Below are positions 1-12,040 of a stretch of DNA of 64,000 nucleotides, in pieces (position 1 is the stretch's first letter; the number at the start of each line of letters is the position of its first letter). The stretch is from positions 55,119,380-55,183,379 of the forward strand of contig CM067370.1 in assembly GCA_034401795.1 (NCBI GenBank), given 5' to 3'. This DNA is from Chaetoderma sp. LZ-2023a. Lineage: Eukaryota; Mollusca; Caudofoveata; Chaetodermatida; Chaetodermatidae. The position numbers and the translations under genes are program-made. Under the pieces are notes generated by a model, which worked only from the letters and a program-made list of their open reading frames with translations, was not told the origin of the DNA and did no database searches.

Positions 1-448
1 AGAAGTCTAATAGCGAAAGGACCAAATAAAGTGACTAACATTGATTAGTATTCCTGTGTTATTGGACTACATTCATAAACACTTTAAATAATGCTCAAAT
101 TTATTAAAGCAAGTTTAAATCTTCCCATAGAAAATATCCATTTGCAGAGCAAGAGATTATTTTAGAAAACTCAACAGCACTTATTTATGCACACTTTAAA
201 ACCACACTTTCATTCCGACAATGTGTGCATTACACGCCGTTCATTTATTGCCCACGCATGTCATACAATGATCCAGCGAACGACCACCACCTTGTTTGAT
301 AGACAGTGTTTCTTTCAGTAAGACATATGACAATTCGCTCATGACTATGTGCATTTCCTGATTTGGCGCAAGTTTGATATTGGTATAAGACCCTCGATTC
401 CAGGGATTGAAAGCAAGGGAGTAGAAGCAGAGGTGGCAAAGTTCTTGC
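1..448. other. No gene seen; small repeat fragment
   Basis: I see no coding sequence here. Bases about 120-180 resemble one arm of the palindromic MITE family that recurs at 22.8, 24.0, 32.1 and 47.1 kb (the block around 'tccatttgcag'). Confidence 0.5.
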
Positions 449-1180
449 TTCGAGTCATATTTCAGAACACTACCGTGAGGAAGAGTGGATCCATGTTTAT
501 ACAAATGGGTCAGCTATCCAGGCTGTCAAGAATGCAGGAGCATGTGCTTACATTCGGTTTCCATGTGGAGATATGACAGACTCATGCTTCTCAACAGGGA
601 AGCACTGTAGTAATTACACTAGAAATCCAGGCTAGCCAATAAGTATTGTCTTCCTGACTCCTTCTCAGTGCTCCAGGCGCTGGAGGGTGGAAAGGACAGC
701 ACAGATTTAATCCATGAAAATCTTACACAACTGGCTAAGGAGAACAATGCCAACTTACAGTGGATCCCCTCGTGCTGTGGCATATCAGGAAATGACATAA
801 CTGATCAACTGGCTAAGGAAGGGACAAACGAAGAACAAGAACCGAAGCATATCATTAAAGCGACAAGAACCACCAGCAGGCAGCATAATGATGCAATACA
901 CAGCCTCAGTAGGGTGGATCAGACCTGTATCTTCAGATTGAGGACTGGCCCCCACAATCGTCTCAATGCACATCTTCGCCGCCTCACGATTACGGATTCT
1001 GCACTTTGTGAGTGTCAGCACGCAGAAGAAACAGCAGATCATCTCTTGCAGCACTCCCAGCGATATTAACACACTAGACACATCTGGTCTATTGAAATAT
1101 CCTTTGAAGAGATCAGAGGAGGCAAAGACAGCTTGATGATCACTGCAGCTTTCATGCACCAATTAAGGAAAACGGTCTAA
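449..1180 (+). pseudogene. Non-LTR retrotransposon RNase H remnant
   Basis: This is the C-terminal RNase H end of a non-LTR retrotransposon polyprotein (I/Jockey-like). The first strand of the fold is readable at 500-600 as VYTNGSA...VKNAGA. A second frame at 668-1069 reads LQWIPSCCGISGNDITDQLA, the family's 'WIPSHCGxxGNExADxLAK' block, then IFRLRTGPHNRLNAHLRR and a C-x-C...H tail (CECQHAEETADHLLQH). The same frame continues after a TAA at 1067 to a second stop at 1178, with a family-like tail (ITAAF). The element is dead: the first catalytic Asp of the family (YTDGSA) is Asn, there is a frameshift around 600-660, and the TAA is premature. No reverse transcriptase or endonuclease lies upstream in the window, so it is 5'-truncated or extends off the left edge. 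Family: confident. Clade: inference. Confidence 0.8.
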
Positions 1181-2140
1181 GATTACTGTCATGAAAAAAG
1201 ATGAATGCAAGAAGATTCACCTGCATCCGAGTTTAAATTTCTTTCAAAGTTATATTATTTGTGTCGCGTTTTCGTCTAGGTGCACCCATATCCATCTGTC
1301 AAAATCTATATCATAATTCATACTGTGATTGCCATCGCCAAGGGCTATACAGGTCGTATAATAATATATACGTCTAGGTTATCTTATTAGATTGCTATCA
1401 ATTAATATAATTATTCTTATTATTGTTATTATCCACATTTAAATATATCGTAGTTGCCAGCCTTAGGAGTTGAAGCAAGGTATTAATTTTAAGTTATTTT
1501 ATGACACCTAAATCATACGTGAAGTTTCATCGTCAAAGAACATCGTTAGATGGTTTTCATCCGATGCAAGTTTTAAATCATCCAGTAGTTGATAGTGGTT
1601 TAAATTGACGATCTTGAACTCTAACATCGGGCTTTAAGCCAACATTTCCAGTAATTAAATGACAGCATTTATGATTCAGGAGTAATTATATCCTTTGTCA
1701 GTGTTCTGTCCAGTGGCATCATGATCATTCACATGGTCCTCAAAAAGCATCAGGTTCATACATCGCTACTCATGACGTTAGCACTGTTACAATACAAGCC
1801 AATTAAAATGCCAGTGTGGTTCCAACTATATGCAGATAGAAAACTGTTAAATCTATGCTCCTGAATTCAGCTCCATTCTGATTGCGGAACTGGGACCTCA
1901 GCTTTGCCACCAACAAGTCAACAAAGGTGGAATGGGGGTGCCATACTAGTGTTGTTGAACGAAAAATTAGACCACACAATGCTAGTCAAGCAATCGATGC
2001 AGCTGATGCGAGTTGCAACGAGCACTATCATGTTGTGAAACCATATATCTTATAACTAAAGTTCAAGTATGGGTAATTCATTGGCCAGCAGGACTGATGG
2101 TTGAGGCAATTGCGGGTTGACTCACCCTCTACTCGCTAGT
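1181..2140. other. No gene or recognisable element
   Basis: AT-rich sequence with no open frame of note and no repeat that I could match elsewhere in the window. Confidence 0.5.
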
Positions 2141-2143
2141 GAG

Positions 2144-2362
2144 CTAAGTGTCATGCTTTGATAAGCAGACCTTAACAGAGCTGAAATACACCATGGCCAC
2201 ACCCACTAAAAATGTTACAACTATAAGGTTCCTAATATGAAGCTCATAAGTTCTATGGCAAGGTGGAATGTCTCTAGCACCACAGAGTCCACAATGATAT
2301 TGATACACAAGTGTTAACTTGAGATCAGTGTGGCCACTGGTCAGCTGCAGATGTTCACACAA
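2144..2362 (-). pseudogene. Possible retrotransposon C-terminal fragment
   Basis: A 72-residue open frame contains TSGHTDLKLTL followed by CGLCGARDIPPCH. A 'GHT-L' motif followed by a Cys-x-x-Cys cluster occurs in the tails of many non-LTR retrotransposon polyproteins. There is nothing convincing upstream or downstream in any frame, so this may be chance. I do not recognise a gene. Confidence 0.22.
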
Positions 2363-2689
2363 GTTTGTTTTCTGTTGGGAGACTGCGCCAGCTCACAGAT
2401 TTCACTAAGGATGTTTGTCTTGCCTACCACAAGCTAAGGGTTGTCTAGTTTGTCGACCTACTGGATTGCCCCTCCATTCTGAATCAGGACTGTTACTACA
2501 ACGCAATGCTTTACACCATGTTGTAGGGCCAGCTGTAGCTGTTGACTAGCTGTGGATTGGACTTACAGCTGCTTACGCTCCATGTATGGGATTTGCTACT
2601 TGGACCTACTTGCTTCAGATCCTGATCATTCATATCATGCCAGACATATACCTTGTACAGAGGAAGTTACTGACCGCATAGCAAATCAG

Positions 2690-4262
2690 ATTCAAGACTA
2701 GCACACCAAAACCCCTCACAAGACGGATGCATAGAAACCATGAGAAAAGTGGAGCATCATTGAGAGAATCTGTATGAGTCGAATAGATTTGAATAGAAAA
2801 GTTTCAAACAAAACTCAGTTACTGAAATGAAAGATGAAATGGGTGAGGTGAAATTTGATGTGCTCGGTGAGATTTACACACCATGCAGACCAGCTTGCCG
2901 CAAAGTGAGATTCCTCATGAGCATAGCGGGTAAGCTTTGATGAGGGGTGGGGGTGGTGGGGGGGGGGGGGTCCCCAAGTGTTTGCCCCAGGAAGGTTTTA
3001 AATCTAGACGTTTTCTGCCTAATTGACAGCTAACAAACCTCATCATTGTGCGACATGACATCAAATCTTTGCGTGTTACCATATTTATGTAACATTTGGT
3101 TAAATTCCTACACCACCACTCCACCTCACTCTGTCTGGGCCAAAACCAGCCATTGTTCATGTACAGCATTGAGTGGAGCATGCCGGAAAGGTGTTTTTGA
3201 CACTACCCCTAATATCTTCCTGACTGATACTTGGAGTCGCTATGACTTCTGACATAATTTGCACTCTCACCCGTTTGCCCTTATGATGCTTTAGATTCCT
3301 AAATCAGATGCAGGACTAACACATCAAACCCCCTCACAACACGGATGCATAGAAATCGTGAGAAAAGCGGAGCATCATTGAGAGAATCTGTATAAGTCGA
3401 ACAGATTTGAATGGAAAAGTTTCAAACACAGGTGAAACAAAACTCAGTTCCTGAAAAAAAGATGAAATGGCTCCGGTGAAATTTGATGTGCACAGTGAGA
3501 TTTCCACACCATGCAGACCAGCTTGCTGGTTGGATTACAAGCTGACTTAAGATTTCACCCTTTCAGATGTACCAAGTAACTATTTGAATACAAAGTGAGT
3601 TTCCTTGTGAGCATAGCGAGACAGCTTTGATGGTGGTGGGGGGGGGGGGCAAGTGTCCTCCCTGGGAAAGTTTTAAATCTAGACGTTTTCTGCCTAATTG
3701 ATAGCTAACAACCCTCATTATTGTGCGAAACGACGTCAAATTGTCAGGTGTTACCATATTTATGTAACATTTGGTTAAATTCCTAACCACCCGCTCCCCC
3801 CCCACCCCACCCCACCCCTCCAACCACCCACTCTCCACCTCACTCTGTCTGGGTCAAAACCAGTCGTTCACGTACTGCATCGAGTGGAGCTGGCCGGAAA
3901 GGTGTTTTTGACGCTACCACTAATATCTTTTTGACTGATACTTGGAGTCACTATGATTTCTTTGCCCTGTAGGTGGGGATTAGAATACACCTTCCGTATC
4001 CTCTGCGTGTCGTAAGAGGCGACTAAAGGAGGTAAGGGTGAGGTAACCCTGACAGAAATCTCGAGTGCTGAAGACGGAGGTTCCAGGCCGTACAGCGCAC
4101 TCTAATAAACCATGGATCCACGCACTTAACGCTTATGATCATGTCGATAGTCACTTACAGGACTGGCGGTATGATCAGCGAACGAAAAGAAGAAGAAGAA
4201 GACTATGATTTCTGACATAATTTGCACTCTCTCATCCCTTTGCCTTCATGATGCTTTAAATT
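2690..4262. repeat. Tandem duplication of ~600 bp, second copy with SINE
   Basis: The block 2690-3300 (starting near 'actagcacaccaaaacccc' and ending near 'gatgctttagattcct') is repeated from about 3301 to 4262. Shared landmarks are a poly-G run (about 2950 and 3640), 'aatctagacgttttctgcct', 'accatatttatgtaacattt', and the end block 'gacataatttgcactctc'. The second copy has extra sequence around 3520-3600 and a SINE inserted at 3962-4201. Open frames here are only shadows of the repeat. Confidence 0.85.
3962..4201 (+). mobile_element. SINE copy 1 (GAA-tailed), with TSD
   Basis: A 240-bp element starts TTGCCCTGTAGGTGGGG and ends in a (GAA)n tail. It is flanked by a perfect 12-bp direct repeat, ACTATGATTTCT, at 3950-3961 and 4202-4213. 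The un-inserted version of the site is preserved in the neighbouring duplicate near 3237-3255. Two more copies are at 9687-9921 (minus) and 33301-33545 (plus), sharing CTCTGCGTGTCGTAAGAGGC and 'accatggatccacgcactta'. Size, simple-repeat tail and variable-length TSD indicate an LINE-mobilised SINE. I did not find a clean pol III A box. Confidence 0.88.
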
Positions 4263-4509
4263 CCTGAGAAATCTATAAGCAAGTGGAAGGCAGCAGTCAA
4301 GTGTAACTACTGATGATGCTGGACCTTTTTCCAGTGTGATCTCGACCACTTTCATTTCCCGAAATGTCGCCAATCACATATTCTTTGTCGCACAGGTGGC
4401 CATTCTAGATGGTGATCTAAAATGTAGTAACAATAATATAAAGATTTATATAGAACAAGCAACATATATTAATACTGAAATCTTGTCTTTAAATACAATA
4501 TACACACTT

Positions 4510-6245
4510 GTGACATCACGGATGGTGCTTCATACTGTGGGGGATATTCTATGGTCAGGTTTCAGAGAGGGATCCTGTGTTTATTCAAACCATTGGTGGG
4601 TTTTAGAAGGATGACCTCACCCTTAACGTGGCATTACTTCGGAGACATAAATAAATTTGGAAATTTTCTATATTTTTGTTGCAAATTAATACTACATATA
4701 AATCTTTATACACCAATTCAAGCCCTGTCACACATATTTGTTATTAGTTTTGTTTTTCTGGAAAGTGGGTGAGTTTTCAATTTTGGGAAGCATTATATTT
4801 ATGAGACAATTGAAATGGAATTCATGGAAAAATCTTCAATATGTCTAGACAGTTCGTCGGCCTCAGATAAAATACTTGCATCACAGCACTCAATCCTCGA
4901 AAATCCTAACGCTTTACACACCGGGAAAACAGAAACCGCCCAAAATTTTACGAGATCAAACAAATAAGTTGCATAATAATATTGTTTATATATACCAGAC
5001 TAGCGATGAATCACAAACTACCGCTAAATAGCAAAGACTGGTTTCTCTGCGAAACGGAGATAAAATCGATCATCAGATTTGTGTTTGCATTTTTAATATT
5101 TCTGGAATTTATAAAATGCATCTTCTTAGATATCGAATGGTCGTATATATAAGAATTGGTATTAAAATGATAGTATTGACCCACAGGAAGCGTTTTATGG
5201 ACATGGTTCCGTATATTAAATTTATAGATCTATCAGCCATAGCCTCTTTAAATTATAAAATGACAACTCATCTATGATTGATGAATGGATTATGATGAAA
5301 GAAACCTCAGAGATACATTCCCGTGGTAACTATCGAGATCATTTAGAGCCTGGTCTTTTATTCACTATACTAGTGGGTTTGAAAAGGGCACCTCACCCTT
5401 AAATTTTACAATCACTACTCCTTTATTATTGATGATCACATCTCAACAAAACGTGAAAGGGATATTCTATGGGTATTTTCAAAATCATTGCGTAAGCAAA
5501 TCTTTTCAGTTCAATACCTGGTGGGCTTTAGGAGTGTTCCCCACCATTAAAATTGATACTCCTCAGTGAATGGATGTCGATAAAATCTGAGGGAGATACT
5601 CTAGAGGTAACTATCAACAGCAAAGCCTGATTTTCGATTCACGATTGGTGGGGTTTGAAAATGGTAATGCACCGTTAAATTTTAAAATCACTACTCCTCC
5701 ATTGATGAACAGATCTCGATAAAGCTTGCGGCTGGATATTTAATTGGTAACTCTCTACATCATGAGGGAGCCAAATTTTCCATTCACCATCGAATAGCTT
5801 TTTGAAGGTCACGTCTAACCATTAAACTTTAAATTTCAGTTGTTAATGAATGCATTTTGATCAAACTTGAGTGGAATATTATAGGCCTAATTTGCAATTC
5901 ACTCCATGGTGGGTTTTAGAAGGGAGTCCCAACATAAAATTATAAAATCTCTACTCTGTTATTCAAGAATTGATCCCGATAAAAATACGAGATTTTCTAG
6001 TAATCACAATGGTAGTAGCTATGGACATCATCATGGAGCACAATCTTCTGTTTCACACTGCCAGGTCTTATAGCAATTTTTAATTTTAAAATAGCCACTT
6101 CTCCGTTCTTGATGAATGGATCTCCTTAAAACTTGAGGCTGATAATCTAGTGCTAATAATACACATCGTAATGGAGTACAATAATTGAGTCACCCCTTGG
6201 TGCCTCTTAGACGAGTGCATCACATTTAAATTTTATAATTTCTAC
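4510..6245 (+). repeat. Degenerate ~125-bp tandem array, left part
   Basis: Units read roughly as 'gatgaatggatctcgataaaactt...gggatattctagtggtaact...tattcacnattggtgggtttnagaagggnncctcacc...taaattttaaaatcactactcctc'. Clear units lie from 5280 onward and a first, more diverged unit near 4510-4640. The array stops abruptly at 6245 within a unit and resumes at 15893, so it predates the insertion between them. Confidence 0.75.
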
Positions 6246-6309
6246 TCATCCATTATTGATCATTGGGTCGCGATAGGGCTGCGCAGTGTGGCTTACAGCT
6301 AGATCTGTT

Positions 6310-7575
6310 TCGATATGACTTTTCATATCGGTTTTAACTGAATATTGGTTTTATGGGTGACTTCTATTAGGTATATATATCAAGAAAAAGTTGAAATACA
6401 TTCTCTAAAACACTTTAAAATGATCGTTAGTAACACAAAAATAGAACATTATTTCCTGGTACAATTTCGGGCCACCTTACACATATGCTTAATTTATACA
6501 TATGGCCATCGTTGCGGGAGTGACCTTATTATCTGGGACCATCTAAATATTAGGTATACTGTAACAACCATTGTTTATTACATCAAAATTAGTATACAAT
6601 TTGACATTTCATGTTGTGAATAAATACAAATCAGGTGATATTAGAAAAATTTGCCTTGCGGCCAGTCTTCAGACAGAGCCTAATTACCATTTCCGTTGGA
6701 CCCCTCTGTAAGAGAAGGTTCATTGGCACCAAATGAAGGGTCTCTATCTCCCCCTTCAGAAAATATATGTTGGACATGTGGGTGTGGGGTTAACTAAAAA
6801 GATACAGCGCTCTGAATACGGTTACCCACCAGCAAGTTAAACGCAATATAACCACCTAGAAATAATCAGATTAACCATGATAGCCTAATTATTTTTTTAA
6901 GAATTCCCACAATATTTAATAATTGACACATAATATACTTATAATTTTTTTAGATTAAAGTATTTGAGCGATGCAACATATATTCGGCTTTTAATGTTAC
7001 TTTAATATTAAAACATTGTGACGTCACAGTACGTATCTAGATTTGTTAAAAATGGTGCCACAATGCACAAAACCATTATACGATTTAGGCCCTAGTATAC
7101 TAAAATGAATTAATACACAAAGTATAAGACGTTTTCATATACATTAAGCATTTGTTTGTTCAAACACATTTGTTCCGGGACAAATTCGAAAAGGGTTATT
7201 CAATGTAAAAATAAAATACATTTCAACTTGAAGCATAATCTGTTGTTTCCGACAATGTAAATGAAGAGCTATAAAGCAGGCGGCATGTTGAGAATTATAT
7301 GGAGAGATAATAGCTAAATATTCCATAAGCATTAATACACTGCAGATACTTATGTCCCAGTTATTCCTAAATAGGCCCATTCAAAGACACTTGTCAGTAA
7401 CCAAGGTGCATATTGCTTAGATTTATATTCTTGTTGGCATGAGGATAAAATTGTATAAATGACTAATCTCATCAGACATATTTGCAATATGTGGGGGATG
7501 ACATTTTCCTGAAAAATGGACCCCAACCCATGTATAAATATCGGCCCTTCACCTGTTAAGCACAAACGTTAAACA
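6310..7575. other. No gene; one inverted relative of 13.83-13.93 kb
   Basis: No coding sequence recognised. The stretch 6655-6760 (cttgcggccagtcttcag ... tctgtaagagaaggttcatt) is related, in reverse orientation, to 13830-13925, which places related sequence on both sides of pseudogene A. Confidence 0.5.
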
Positions 7576-7579
7576 CAGT

Positions 7580-10500
7580 TAGATGCCAAGACTATCTGCA
7601 TTATTTGTTTAAAGAGAGGTACTGACAATCTAGTTTCTCCTAGACAACATGGCTTTCACACATTGTACACTTGTATGGAGACTCAAGTAAATTTGCACAT
7701 GAGTATGGACCAATCGCCGAGACTAGATTCTGTGCTCCTATCAGTTATCACCGTTTATGCTACCAAAACTATACACGACGATCTTCCTACAATTTGAAGC
7801 AATGCAGTGCAAAACCATCTACATCAGCAGGTCCTAGTGATCATCATATTACTACCAAGTCAGATGCAACGACATTACATGAATAAATGTTTCATGTGCA
7901 ACTGTGCAAAGAAACGTGGTGATGCCCACTTGGTTAATGTTCTTACCCTCCCATTACGACATAATACCTAGCCGAGGAAATTGATGAGCGAACATTAGAT
8001 ACAAAGGTCTCTGCCCGTGATCTTGTAGCATTAGAAGGAAAATATCACAAAAACTGCCTGTCACATGTACTCATAAACGCAGAAAGCACAAGCGGTATAG
8101 CTGCTGATGCTACAACAGAAAACTCAGACATATATTCAAAAGTATTTGGGCTACTTCTTATTGATGCTCAGGAAAACATCGAAAATGGTACGGCATATGA
8201 TATGAGTTCATTACTACATCTTTATTGATGTCATCTAGAAATGTGTGGTTATGAAGATTACCAAAAATTGTGTGCTGAAAGGCTGATGAACCACCTTATA
8301 AAACACTATGGGCAGACAGTGGTATTTCAGTCTCAATCCTCTGTCAACAAGTCCGTATGTGTGTACAGTATACACGTTGACATTAAGGGAACAATCAACA
8401 AAATAGCTTCACTAAAACAGATCACTGCTGAGGAAGCAATAGCAGATGATCTTGTCATTCCACACGGTGAATCAACAAACATAGTCCTATTTCAAACTGC
8501 TCCAGCTCTGTGTAGTTCAGTGCGTAAATGCCAAGGTCAAGCAACAAATCTATGTATTGATTTGAGAGCCATATGGCAACAGAGAGTTGAAACAATGGTA
8601 CCTGATGACCTCTGCCTTTTCCTAGGACTACTGATGTTTTGTAAACAAGAAGAGGAAGTAAGAATAGACCCACCAGCTCATAAACAGTTCTAGCTGTAGC
8701 GCAAGACATTATATATGATGCCTCACATGCGCGATGCAAAACTCCCAAACATAGTGGCTTAACTGTTCCTGTTCATCACCTTACAAGAAACAGAGCATTG
8801 ATGATATGTTGATGATGTTACATTCACAAGGACACAGTAGGAGTTACAATGATTTGTGCCGACTAGACACTGCTCTCCCATAAGTGCCATGAAGTAACTT
8901 ACAGATAAAGATATATTCCTTCCCTCAAATATCATGCCAGGAAGATTTGAACATGCTGCAGTCGACAACATTGACATTAATGAGGACACACGAGGTGGCA
9001 AGGGTACAACTCACGTTCTTGGCATTTTTATATACCAGTAAGAAGGTACAAACACGATTGCTTATTGACCCCAGGAAAGAGCTTGATAGCCATAGAAAGA
9101 AAGCAGTAAGTGATCTCAAATGCTTAGAGTCATCTCAATGTCCACATTCAGTTTCAGAAAAGGGCTGAAATAAGCCATCTTTTAGGTAAGGTAGACGTGA
9201 TAGAGTGATTCAGAACACAGAATCCTGTGTTTTCACTAGAAAAGGCATGGACATTTGTTCGGCTATGCCCTAAGAAAATATTTACTGTCAACATTGAGCC
9301 ATTGAAACCTGTGCAGTAGCAATACATGCTGAGCTGGGTGGGTACCATGCTATTTTGGAGATAAGCTATAATGAGAATACTGTAAGAACTCTTATTGGGT
9401 ATAATCCTATTGTACCTGATCTGCCAACAGATATGAATACAATTTACACATTTAAATCTGTGGAAAAGCAGCTGTTATCTTTAGGTCAGGTACATTCTGT
9501 CATCATGTTAGCTCGCCAACTCTACATTGGTGCTCAAGAAGTCAGTCACCATCATATACTCAGATTTGGAGGCCTTCACATCTTGGAGTTGTACTGGAAG
9601 ATCGTGGACAAGCGCTATAAGGAATGTGGCTTGCAAGATGTGGTAGTTGAAGGTGCTTTTGGTTCAACTGTCATGGACATGGTTATCTTCTTCTTTTCGT
9701 TCACTGATCATACCGCCAGTCCTGTAAGTGACTATCGACATGATCATAAGCGTTAAGTGCGTGGATCCATGGTTTATTAGAGTGTGCCGTGCGGCATGGA
9801 ACCTCCGTCTTCAGCACTCAAGATTTCTGTCAGGGTTACCTCACCCTTACCTCCTTTAGTCGCCTCTTACGACACGCAGAGGATATGGAAGGTGTATTCT
9901 AAGCCCCACCTACAGGGCAACGGACATGGTTATGAAAGGTAAGAATTACAAGAGATGTACATTGGCTCATAAACTAATGTTTGAATCTATGTGCCGTATT
10001 CAGCTGGAAGCCTTTCTTGTTTGGGTAGTCAAGGAACCAAAGGTGGCGAAAGAGGATGCTGACACATTGGAAGGGCTTTGTCAGTAGAGCTTGAGGAAGA
10101 TAGTTCCATAAGGGTAAAAGCATTGTTCCAGGAAATTCTAGATTTCCTGACGAGACGGGAACCAATCTATCCTCAATTCCAAGAGATTAGAAATAAAGAA
10201 TCCATCACATTTCAGTTTTGGAATTAGTATATTGATGACATACAATTAGCTTTAGATTATATTTCTGCTGAAAACCCCCGCAAACTGGGCCGATCACCGT
10301 AGGTGTGTAGCGGAAATATTGTGCTATGCCTTCGCATATGATCATCATAATTACTCAAGATGGGGCCTGGTATATCTTCATGAGATGGCAATGCTACCAG
10401 AAACATCACATGAAGTTCATTAACTATTCCGAGATGGTAAGCATGTTGTGACACTATCAGAGAGAACAACATTCAACAGTGTGTGGTCTGATCTAGGCCT

Positions 10501-11760
10501 TGATTAGTCACTTGTCAGAGATTCCAAATCATGACAAGGGGCCATCATTGGCACCAGCAGGCAGGAAAATGCTACTCTAAAGTTGTATCTTACTGTGCAT
10601 GTGAAAAGCGCCATCATGATACATTTTAAGGTCATTGTCTCGCCTTGATAATAACCAAGAACTGATTCACCATGATTTGCGTTCAGCTTAAATCAATAAA
10701 GATGAAAAACATATCCAGGGAGTAATTCAAATTTTAAAGGGCTGACATGGAAATCCATTATCAGTTGATGAGTCTGATGATGCAGAAGAGCCAACACCCC
10801 TAATGAACATTGCTACAGGTGTAGTAGCACCACGTGATATAGCAAATGCTCCAGTCTCAGCATAGAAGGGCGAAATGCACTGAAAAACTATGTTAAAGAT
10901 AGAGTCAAATACAGAACTATTTAGAATGCCCACCAAGAACCTCAAACTTGCCACATTAGCAAAGATCCAGCCTTCTGGTAAAAGGTCACCCTAAGGAGAA
11001 GATGAGATCTGTTGACTCTGACAGAGAAATGTTTGGTAGGTTATTGATTGTATCAAAAGACAGAAAGCTTGATCTCCAACAGCTCTTTCCCTACGAACAT
11101 CTAGTAGACCCCTGGCAATAGTGAACATGGATGGATCTTTGGCAAAAACAAACAAGGCATAACTGCTTAGAACTTGGAAAGTTTACCGTTTTCCTCACTG
11201 GATCAACACACCTTTCTCCATGAACACACACCTGAAAGAAAATCGAAGACAGCAGTGTTTCTGGATTATATGGCGTGTCTCCATAATTCATCATCAAGTG
11301 CTGGAATCAACTGCTGAGGACTTACTTGATGGCCTAGAAGAGTTTGTCAAGAAGGCAATAATGTGTATGATGTAAAAGAATCAATCAAAGCTGGTGAGCG
11401 CGGAGAAGAAGAGACCAAACTGTCAAGTCACCAGAAATTAGAATAAAATCACGAGATAAGGTGTTGCCCAAAAATTGAATGGTCTTTTCTCTAGTCCCAT
11501 AAACAAAGACAACTTCAATGACTTTGTATTCACTGGATTAACAGAAAACAGAAAACTTGACTTTTGACCAAATAAAATACTGGTTTTCGCTGGTGGGTAG
11601 TGACCATCAAGTGGTTACATGCATTACCTCAAAAGATATGCAGAATCTGAAAGCAATTTACAGTAACCAAGAGAAAGCTGACAGCCGGTTATTTCTTCAT
11701 GTGATTGATTCTGCGAAAAGGTTTAAGATTGTTGTAGAATAGTGTCTTCGTATGCACATG
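7580..11760 (+). pseudogene. Decayed copy A of a large unknown protein family
   Basis: A series of plus-strand fragments in changing frames read as one long protein of unknown function: a Cys-containing start near 7590 (CIICLKRG), Cys motifs near 7890 and 8050, a 150-residue block at 8241-8693, 'PGRFEHAAVDNIDINEDT' near 8935, 'TLIGYNPIVPDLPTD' at 9355-9690, 'YAFAYDHHNYSRW' near 10325, a continuation to 10640, and 'EKADSRLFLHVIDSAK' at 11557-11742. It has many stops and frameshifts and a SINE inserted at 9687. I recognise the pattern as a long protein family annotated only as uncharacterized in cnidarian, molluscan and fish genomes, but I cannot name a function. The last block (acidic-x-D/T-R then LH-x-x-x-x-A) recalls a nuclease-like PIN/XPG segment; that is weak inference. 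The Cys-rich C-terminus present in copy B is missing here. Its position inside an inserted segment suggests it is carried by a mobile element. Confidence 0.65.
9687..9921 (-). mobile_element. SINE copy 2, inserted in pseudogene A
   Basis: Minus-strand copy of the SINE at 3962; its (GAA)n tail is at the left and the TTGCCCTGTAGGTGGGG head at the right. The 12-bp direct repeats GGACATGGTTAT lie at 9675-9686 and 9922-9933. The insertion falls within a coding block of pseudogene A, which continues in frame-like fashion on the far side. Confidence 0.9.
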
Positions 11761-11781
11761 AAGAGCCTATTCTACAACTAA
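11733..11781. repeat. Short hairpin at the broken end of copy A
   Basis: The sequence 'ttgtagaatag..tcttcgt' is followed after a few bases by its near-complement 'atgaaga..ctattctacaa'. This stem lies exactly where homology of copy A to the family stops. Confidence 0.5.
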
Positions 11782-11896
11782 AATGCAAAAATTAAAAAAA
11801 TTAAATTAATTATTAATTTATTTAATCCATCATCATATACATTATCAAGCTGATGTAACCCAAATACAATTAAGGTAACCAGGGTTTGTATTGCAG

Positions 11897-12040
11897 CTCT
11901 GGGGGCGAGCCTCTGACTATACGTTCTGTTGGATGGAGTGACAGACGGACTGATGATTGTCTACTCGTGGCTCTGGGGGCGAGCCTCTGACTATACGTTC
12001 TGTCAGATGGAGTGACAGACGGACTGATGATTGTCTATTG
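11897..12040 (+). repeat. 73-bp tandem duplication
   Basis: The unit starting 'ctctgggggcgagcctctg' and containing 'gacagacggactgatgattg' occurs twice head to tail with a few differences. Confidence 0.85.

Noticed and set aside
4510-6245. CRISPR-like array
   Set aside because: Units are ~125 bp, diverged along their whole length, have no constant repeat/unique spacer pattern, and the genome is eukaryotic.
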